Shown here: positions 57,765 to 64,000 of the stretch, one piece after another | Layout of the letters: the number at the start of each line of letters is the position of its first letter | Numbering within the stretch: the stretch's first letter is position 1 | NCBI RefSeq assembly: GCF_964019385.1 | Contig: NC_088645.1 | Location: 20,077,158-20,141,157, forward strand | Source of the DNA: Sycon ciliatum | Taxonomy: Eukaryota > Porifera > Calcarea > Leucosolenida > Sycettidae | DNA length: 64,000 nt | Direction of reading: 5' to 3' | Translations under genes and position numbers: made by a program | Notes under the pieces: generated by a model | What the model was told of the DNA's origin: nothing | The model's input: the letters and a program-made list of their open reading frames with translations, nothing else | The model's database searches: none

Positions 57765-57788
57765 TTATACTTCAGAATGCTCTGTCTC

Positions 57789-57951
57789 CATATCAATGTG
57801 TTTGGCCTAGTTTCCTAACTCTTGATAGCTTTTTTGTAGTGAAAATTCATGAATTTTGTGATTTTATTTGAATCCTTGGTGTTAACGCATGCGTGGAACA
57901 CCAGGTTTCGTTGATAAAAGCCCTTGTTCCCTCTATGTTCTTCGGCCTTTT
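57789..57951 (+). repeat. DIRS left inverted terminal repeat
   Basis: Starts CATATCAATGTGTTTGGCC and ends CTTCGGCCTTTT. It is the inverted copy of 62071-62233 with essentially no differences by eye, so the insertion is young or the repeats have been kept alike. Confidence 0.97.
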
Positions 57952-58113
57952 TTCTAGCTCGCTCGAAGTAAGTTTCTTGGCAAGCTGTTCGATCTCGTTA
58001 TCGACTGTTGTCTTGTACAGTACTTCCTCTTGGTTGTATTTCTAACTTGGTGTGTCTCTGTGCTTACTGTAGACCGCCTTTCAATCATCAAACTGTCAAG
58101 TCCACTCTCAAGG

Positions 58114-59145
58114 ATGGACTCGTCTGCAAGCTCCTTTACCTCTCCCGATGCTGCTGGTCAGTCATCGAGGATCATGGCGGACATGATGAGCCAGTTTGGA
58201 AAGGTCTCGCAGGTGATGGAGCAAATCGGCTCAGACGTTTCAAGTATTGCGGAACGAGTGTCTGCTCTGGAAGCGGCTCAATCCCGCCCTGACCCGGCAC
58301 GAAGTGCCTCTATTTCGTTTTCCGCTCTGGCGCCAAGAGCTTCTTCAACACCGGGTAAAACCCGTGAGATCCCCAACCCCTCGGACTGTGAGTCAGAAGA
58401 GGAAATGGACGAGTCAAGCTTGCTTGACAAATCGTCTCAGGATTTCAAAGTGTCCTCGGATACTTTGGAATTCTTTCGGGAGAAATTTACAACAACTACC
58501 TCGAACGAAGTTCGGCGCCAATGGCGTAGTCGTTTTGGGCGCCCCAAAGTAGATGTGGCCTCTGCGCCCATCATGGACAAGATGGTGAAGTCCCGATTAC
58601 ACCCTGCGACCAAGTCGCGAGACAAGGCCCTGTCGAAACAACAGGCCTTGCTTTTGGACGCCGTAGGTCCTTTGACCTACGTACTAGAGGAAGCTGGGAA
58701 AGAGACTCTCACCGTACAAGCCACGGTCGAAGCATGCCAACAGGCGTTGGCTTTTATTGGCAATGCAAATATGCATTTGAATAGAGAAAGGCGGCGAAAT
58801 GCCATTCTTTGTATGAATCGCGACCTTGCCGAAATGGCAGAAGATGACGATACGTTCAAAACGTCTGCACCCCAGTTGTTTGGAGATGGCTTCTCCAGAA
58901 AAGCGAAGGAACGGAGCGAAGAGCTCAAATGTTTGTCGCAGGCGGCGTCCTCGCGAGGTGGCAAGGCTTCCACCGGATCGTTTGTTCGAGGAGGCCGAGC
59001 CAACCATGCCCCACGGGGAGGCCATTCAAATCGGGGCAGTTTCAATCAGAACGGCAACCGGTTCCGACCTTACAGCGGAAACCAGTACAATCCCCAGCTC
59101 AACAGGAAGCCCAACGACAGAAGTCGTCAGGAGTCCGCAAAGTGA
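58114..59145 (+). CDS. DIRS ORF1, Gag-like protein
   Basis: The intact 343-codon frame opens the DIRS element. It begins MDSSASSFTSPDAAG, has a predicted coiled coil near residues 25-50 (FGKVSQVMEQIGSDVSSIAERVSAL), an acidic serine-rich stretch, and a C-terminus rich in glycine, arginine and asparagine (RGGRANHAPRGGHSNRGSF) like RNA-binding Gag tails. There is no zinc knuckle. It probably packages the element RNA. The frame extends open upstream to 58030 without ATG; the ATG at 58114 is the likely start. Confidence 0.8.
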   Translation: MDSSASSFTSPDAAGQSSRIMADMMSQFGKVSQVMEQIGSDVSSIAERVSALEAAQSRPDPARSASISFSALAPRASSTPGKTREIPNPSDCESEEEMDESSLLDKSSQDFKVSSDTLEFFREKFTTTTSNEVRRQWRSRFGRPKVDVASAPIMDKMVKSRLHPATKSRDKALSKQQALLLDAVGPLTYVLEEAGKETLTVQATVEACQQALAFIGNANMHLNRERRRNAILCMNRDLAEMAEDDDTFKTSAPQLFGDGFSRKAKERSEELKCLSQAASSRGGKASTGSFVRGGRANHAPRGGHSNRGSFNQNGNRFRPYSGNQYNPQLNRKPNDRSRQESAK

Positions 59146-61356
59146 GCCATCCGCCTTTACCCCTTCCTCTAAAGGAAATAAAGAGTTTTCAAAACTACTC
59201 AATGTCTTCTGTTGTGAGTGCTCTCCAGCAGATGGGTGTAAAAGACATGACAGAAAGTGTCGTATTTCACCAGTTCCCGATTGCGGGAAGTGTAGCAATG
59301 CTTGCACAAAACTGGATTGCAATCAGCTCAGACCAGTGGGTCTTGAAATGTATACGGGGTTACACAATTCAGTGGCTTCAGAAGCCCTTTCAATCTCACT
59401 CTCCAAGAGAGATAGTGTTTCGGGAGGAGGAGAAATCAAAATCTCCCTCGAAATAACTTTGATGGCGAACAAACAGGCCATTTCAGAAGTTTCAATACCC
59501 GAGCTTGGAAATGGGTGTCAGAGACCTGACACAAAGTGTCTCGATCCAATGCATGGTTGCGGGGTGTTCAGGGTCACAAAATTCACTTTGTTCAAGAACC
59601 CTTTCAAACCGTTTCCCCAAGGGAGATTGTATTTCAAGAGGAGGAAACGAAAAAGATCTCCTCAGAAATTGTCGCAATACAAAGCAAACATGCGATTTCC
59701 GAAGTAATGCCTGCAGATCAAACGAACAATCAGTTTGTGTCTCAACTCTTCGCTGTCCCGAAGAAAGACAGAGCGATAAGACCGATTATCAATCTGAAAG
59801 CTCCGAACCATTTGTGGAAGTGTCCCATTTCAAAACGGAGGGTATACACATGTTGAAAGATCTGCTGAGACCAGGCGATTTCATGACGAAAGTCGACCTG
59901 AAAGATGCGCACTTCATGATTCCCATTGCCAGGGAATATTGCCGCAGACCAGCGAAAGTTGCTGCGTTTTGCATGGCAGGGAAAGATGTATCAGTTCAAC
60001 TGTCTGCCGTTCGGACTATCGTCAGCCCCGCGGGTTTTTACCAAGACCTCAAGGGCGGTGATAATCACACTCAGGACTGAGGGTGATCATTCATATCGAC
60101 GATATCCTGAGCATGGCGGAGAACGAGACAAACGACCACACGGCCGGTCTGATTTTCCTCCTGGAGAATCTAGAGTTCATTGTGAATTACCAGAAACCAC
60201 AACCGAACTCCACCAAGGAGATAGATTTTCTCGGCTTAATACCGGTGAACTCCGAGAATCTGACGATCAGATTGCCGGGAGATAAATTTACCGTGGAGAA
60301 AACACGATCAGATGCAAAAAATTGCGAGAGGAAAAAACACACTCAGCAATTTCTGTAACTCACCTGTTGGGCAAACTGAGCCATGCTGCACATGCGATTC
60401 CACCAGGTCCTTTGTTCTATCGAAACCTTCAGGGCTGTTTGCAGAAAGCCCTAGAGGAGGGATCTTAGACGATCATCCTTGTCTCTTGAGCAGCGAAGCT
60501 CTGGAGGAATTGGACTGGTGGATCGATCACCTGACAGACTGGAACGGTCGTCGTCTTCTCACGCCGAAACCAGACCTGGTGATAGAGACGGATGCCTCGA
60601 CAGTGGGCTGGGGATCATCTTGCCAGAACTCCCAAACAGGCGGTCCGTGGAGTTGTCAGGAACGAGAGATGCATATAAACTGCTTGGAGCCGTTAGCAGC
60701 CTTCCTGGCTGTAAAAGCATTTCTGAAGTCAAGTCGAAATCTTCTGGTTCACCTGAAGATGGACCGTGAACACCACAGCCTTGACGTATATCAACAAGTT
60801 CGGAGGCACTGTGTCTCCCGACCTCAATCGCCTCACCAAAGAGGTGTGGACATGGTGCATGGCAAGACAGATAACTCTCCAGGCCACTCACTTAGCAGGA
60901 TCACTGAACACAGTTACAGACGACGAGTCTCGCGTGATGAAAGATCGACCGGACTGGATGTTGCATCCAGATGTATTCCAGGAGATCTTTGCTCGAATGG
61001 GTCCCATGAATGTAGACCTGTTTGCCTCTCGGCTGACACATCTCCTGCCGATGTATGTGAGCTGGCGTCCCGATCCAAATGCGATAGACGTGGATGCCTT
61101 CTCGTTGGACTGGACAAAGTGTCAAGGTTATGCCAACCCACCTCAGTGGAACCTGATAAGCAGAGTAGTAGCACAGGTCTGCCCTCAGAAATCTCGGATA
61201 GTGCTTGTTGCACCGGTATGGCTGAGTCAACCGTGGTATCCAGCCCTCCTGGACCTGTTGGTAGAGGAGCCCCTGTTGCTTCCCAGCACTCCAGATCTGA
61301 TTCAGCCGACGCACAGCGTAAACGAACCGGAGATAGTCCCTCGTCTAGCCGCGTAG
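59146..61356 (+). pseudogene. DIRS reverse transcriptase, RNase H and methyltransferase-like region
   Basis: The domain order is clear but spread over several frames. The RT start is at about 59700-59850 (FVSQLFAVPKKDRAIRPIIN). RT core text follows: LLRPGDFMTKVDLKDAHFMI, then YQFNCLPFGLSSAPRVFTK, then IIHIDDILSMAE, where the usual Y of YxDD is H. RNase H is at about 60570-60800 (VIETDASTVGWGSS, HINCLEPLAAFLA). The final frame 60766-61356 holds the end of RNase H and the DIRS-specific methyltransferase-like part (VDLFASRLTHLLP, GYANPPQW, ILLVAP-like IVLVAPVWLSQPW). At least four frameshifts are needed, so no active enzyme is made. A tandem duplication lies at its start (59215-59740). Confidence 0.92.
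59215..59740. repeat. Diverged tandem duplication before the DIRS RT
   Basis: About 59215-59480 and 59490-59740 are diverged copies: both have 'gggtgt(a/c)aagacatgac/agagacctgac', 'aaagtgtc', 'cc(a/c)aa/gggagat' and 'gaggagga(g/a)a'. The copies lie in different frames. Confidence 0.6.
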
Positions 61357-61818
61357 AATATCTCAGGAGAAAGTACACCAGTCAGAATGTTTCTGAGGAA
61401 GCTTCAGAACTCCTCCTTGGATCATGGAGGCAGAAATCTACGAAGACGTACGACTCCCTATTCAAGAAATGGATGGGCTGGTGTCGTGAACGGAACAATG
61501 ATCCCTTTTCAAGTGATATAGCCACGATTGTCAACTTCCTGGCATCATTGTACAAAGCTGGTTATCAATACCGCTCTATCAATATTGACAATAATTACAG
61601 ATCAGCAATTCCTTCCGTCCAGGAAAAAAACTGACAGGTATGACACTGGTCAACACCCAATGGTATCTCGTGCGGGTATCGATACTAGTATCTTCAAAGC
61701 ACACTCTGTGCAGAGTGCTTCTGCATCCGCAACAGCGGATGCTGGTACTACTACGAATGATATCTCGAAAGCAGCAGACTGGAGCAGCCAGTCGGTCTTT
61801 CAGAAGCTCTATTATTAG
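61302..61818 (+). pseudogene. DIRS tyrosine recombinase with its catalytic core deleted
   Basis: The N-terminal helical DNA-binding part is present (RKYTSQNVSEEASELLLGSW...SLFKKWMGWC...YRSINIDNNYRSAIPS). The frame then jumps near 61620-61640 to the extreme C-terminus (GIDTSIFKAHSVQSAS...WSSQSVFQKLYY). About 150-200 residues of the catalytic domain, with the first arginine and lysine region, are missing. In the remaining H-x-x-R box the arginine is glutamine (HSVQ). The terminal tyrosine motif is still there. The product cannot be an active recombinase. Confidence 0.92.
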
Positions 61819-61891
61819 ACCCCAGCATGATGAGAAATATGCTCAGGCAGTTCTCTCGAAGCTGTCAACCACTGGCAGAGAGCTACAAAAT

Positions 61892-62007
61892 CACATTGAT
61901 ATGGAGACAGAGCATTCTGAAGTATAATTACAGAATGGCTCAGACCACGCAGTGGTTGCCAGCTATTCTGGATTATATGAAGAATGTGATGTCGAACATA
62001 TCAATGT
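61892..62007. repeat. DIRS internal complementary region
   Basis: 61892-61927 is complementary to the left end of the element and 61928-62007 to the right end. The two meet at 'gtataa/ttacag', the exact complement of the joined outer ends. In DIRS elements this region templates completion and circularisation of the DNA. Confidence 0.95.
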
Positions 62008-62070
62008 CCCAACCCTGACCCTCCCTGTGTTATAATGCACATAATATGCTTGTTCCGAGGCTCGCTATTC

Positions 62071-62233
62071 AAAAGGCCGAAGAACATAGAGGGAACAAGG
62101 GCTTTTATCAACGAAACCTGGTGTTCCACGCATGCGTTAACACCAAGGATTCAAATAAAATCACAAAATTCATGAATTTTCACTACAAAAAAGCTATCAA
62201 GAGTTAGGAAACTAGGCCAAACACATTGATATG
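62071..62233 (-). repeat. DIRS right inverted terminal repeat
   Basis: Inverted copy of 57789-57951, followed by a 69-bp outer extension that ends CCATTCTGTAA at 62302. Confidence 0.97.
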
Positions 62234-62302
62234 TTCGACATCACATTCTTCATATAATCCAGAATAGCTGGCAACCACTGCGTGGTCTGAGCCATTCTGT
62301 AA

Positions 62303-62430
62303 CCATTGGAGTGCAGTGCCGTGAAGGCCAACTTCGAAAAGACATCAGACCCCGTCACCACGTCCACGATTCATGCCTGCGATGCTGCAACGCTGCTTTG
62401 CATGTCATGATTGGAAGCTGTGGCCTTCGT
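62303..62430 (-). pseudogene. Upstream remnant of the non-LTR RT interrupted by DIRS
   Basis: The minus strand reads GLHGTALQW up to the DIRS junction and continues degenerate RT text further upstream. It is lost in an A-rich stretch near 62432-62457. Confidence 0.75.
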
Positions 62431-62479
62431 AAAAAAAATAAAAAAAATAAAAAAACGAATCCCTGCTATACATCTATAA

Positions 62480-63345
62480 TTATACGTTATAATTATTATG
62501 CTATCGGCCTACATGCGAATCCCGGGCTGGTCGACAGGCGGCCCAGCCAGCCTGCCAGTGGGATCTCGGCCTCGCACACAAATCCACACAAGATGCTACT
62601 GCACTATCGGCCTGAATGCATTCCCCCATACACTTCGCATATATACTCATTCTCTTGATGGTACCGTACTCTTGATGGTACGGGACAGGTATGGGATAGC
62701 GCCGGGCATGCTGATGGCACAAACAAACAAATACTATAAAAAAAAAAAAACAAACAAATAATATTGTGGCCAGCTGTCTGTGCTGATACGGTACGGTACG
62801 GGACAGATACGGGATAGCGCCAAGTGGGACACAAACAAACAAACAAACAAACAAACAAACAAACACCAAATTAAAGCTGTGTGGACCCTGGCTAGCGCCA
62901 GACGTTACTGAAGTAACGTCTTCTGCATAGCTACGGGAATTAAAGCTGTGTGGACCCAGGCTAGCGCCAGACGTTACTGGAGTAACGTCTTCTGCATAGC
63001 TATGGGACCGGCGCTTAATCTGCCGATCACGGGCGTTCTGGAGTCGACGAGATGTCTGTCCTGACGTTTCCTGGGACCGGCGCTGACTCTGCCGATCACG
63101 CGCGTTCTTCTTCTTCTTATTATTATACTGACGGCAACTAACATCCATTCTGATTGCATTTAAACGTCTGCCTACTTCGTATTTCTTTCCAGAAAATCTC
63201 CCCATACAGCAGGGAGTCCTTTACATAATATGACTCCCTGCTATACATCTACATGACTGTATATACGTTATAATTATTATGCTATCGGCGTACATGCGAT
63301 TCCCAGGCTGGAAGAGAGAGCTTGGAAGCTCAGGGCCCTACGCTA
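62480..63345. repeat. Composite repeat block, same family as 50.5-52.6 kb
   Basis: It repeats the modules of 50546-51362 in the same order: 'gtgggatctcggcctcgcac', 'gatggtacgggacaggta', a (CAAA)n tract, two copies of the 'agacgttact..agtaacgtct' palindrome unit (62873-63000), the 'ggaccggcgctgactctgcc' minisatellite, 'cagcagggagtc', and the fold-back start at 63310. Confidence 0.85.
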
Positions 63346-63726
63346 TGCTTTTATGACTTTTTTTGCCTAGCTCATCGTACATGTTATAAGAACTGATGGA
63401 AATGTCTTTTTACGTTGATTGGCCACATCACTAGATATCCTTAGCTAAAAAAACGCTAACGTAAACGCAAACCTTTCCGTACCTCGGATCGTTCAAGCTG
63501 ACTTTTCCCTTAAGCACAAAGTACGTTATAGTTGAGACGAAGTAGTCGTGACAACCATGGCGATATGAATTTTCGTGGAAACAGATGCGGGAAATTCAAA
63601 ATTTTGAACCAGGGATTAGTTTGCTGTCGTTCCGAAAGAATACCTTGGCGAGGTCTTTTACTCTGGAATAGCAAAAGCACGGCGAACATGAGTTTTCGCT
63701 GTTCCCAGGTCCTTGGAAACCCTTTC
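63346..63726. other. Nothing recognised
   Basis: Spacer between the composite repeat block and the candidate exon at 63727-63884; probably 3' untranslated sequence of that minus-strand gene if the exon is real. Confidence 0.3.
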
Positions 63727-63884
63727 CTAAACGCAGCACCGAAGACTGTAAGGGTTCTCCAGCTCCAGCACGTCTGGGAGAGGCCGATGAATTTCTTCCT
63801 CAGGAGTGCCGCGGAACTGGTCCTTTGTTTCCCAGATGGGATAGAGGGAGAACGGCACGAAGCAGAGCACGCAGAAATTGTCAA
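63727..63884 (-). CDS. Candidate terminal exon of a gene continuing beyond the window
   Basis: The minus strand has a good acceptor (GGCAAGTTTTGCCTTTCAG) that opens a phase-1 exon of 51 residues ending in TAG. It begins with a hydrophobic cysteine-bearing stretch (DNFCVLCFVPFSLYPIW) and continues with an acidic tail (TPEEEIHRPLPDVLELENPY). The phase matches the other terminal exons in the window. The hydrophobic part is short for a membrane span, and upstream exons would lie past 64000, so the call is tentative. Confidence 0.35.
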
Positions 63885-64000
63885 CTGAAAGGCAAAACTT
63901 GCCAAAAAGCTAAATGTCACAAGAGGAAGCAATCTCGACTCTCGATCTCATCTCGATCTGCACGTCGACGTGCTTTTTATCTCCCGCCAGTTACAAAACA

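Larger units (their letters stand above)
57765..62302 (+). mobile_element. DIRS-type tyrosine-recombinase retrotransposon, full structure, decayed coding
   Basis: The 4538-bp element has every structural hallmark of DIRS elements: inverted terminal repeats (57789-57951 and 62071-62233, 163 bp each), unequal outer extensions (57765-57788 and 62234-62302), and an internal complementary region (61892-62007) that is the exact complement of the two outer ends joined together. No target duplication is present, as expected for tyrosine-recombinase integration. The insertion splits the reading frame of the retrotransposon at 56775-57764/62303 cleanly. Gag-like, RT/RNase H/methyltransferase and recombinase frames follow in order; the last two are broken. 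Confidence 0.97.

Overview
This window looks like nuclear DNA from an animal, most likely a marine invertebrate; the phylum cannot be fixed from the sequence alone. Genes are split by GT-AG introns. The encoded proteins use animal-type parts: signal peptides, single membrane spans, a von Willebrand A domain with a TSP1-like domain, PPxY motifs and tyrosine SH2-docking motifs. Much of the rest is metazoan-type repeat DNA: CR1/L2-like non-LTR retrotransposons, a DIRS tyrosine-recombinase retrotransposon, many MITEs, and long (CA)n and (CT)n microsatellites. No rRNA genes, intact tRNA genes, CRISPR arrays or operons were seen.

Layout. 0-5 kb: a nested MITE, a stray retrotransposon tail and a decayed membrane-receptor tail gene. 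5-10.6 kb: a nearly intact two-ORF non-LTR retrotransposon on the minus strand. 11-41.5 kb: the most interesting part, a dispersed cluster on both strands of small genes that each encode one membrane span plus a cytoplasmic tail. The plus-strand loci are at 14.7, 18.8-20.1, 22.5, 25.1-27.0 and 41.0-41.5 kb. The minus-strand loci are at 30.7-32.1, 34.2-36.5 and 38.2-40.5 kb. 42-45.5 kb: hAT-like and pogo/mariner-like MITEs and a large hairpin. 46.5-49.3 kb: a complete two-exon gene for a secreted TSP1-like, proline-rich, vWA protein. 50-64 kb: a repeat-rich block with fold-back elements, truncated non-LTR elements, a 37-bp-TIR element, and a textbook DIRS element inserted in another retrotransposon. 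A possible last exon of a further minus-strand gene lies at the very end.

The membrane-tail genes share one plan. A very short first coding exon, with or without a signal peptide, is joined by a phase-1 intron to a terminal exon holding a transmembrane helix and the whole cytoplasmic tail. Where the first exon can be identified, the predicted ectodomain is only about 10-30 residues. The tails carry tyrosine motifs of the kind read by SH2 domains (YxxM, YxxP, YExI, YxN), one sequence matching the ITAM spacing, and PPxY motifs read by WW domains. By analogy with LAT, DAP10/DAP12 or Gab/IRS proteins they could be transmembrane signalling adaptors, but this is inferred from architecture and short motifs, not from recognised homology. 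Exon joins were chosen by reading splice sites and phases by eye and have no transcript support.
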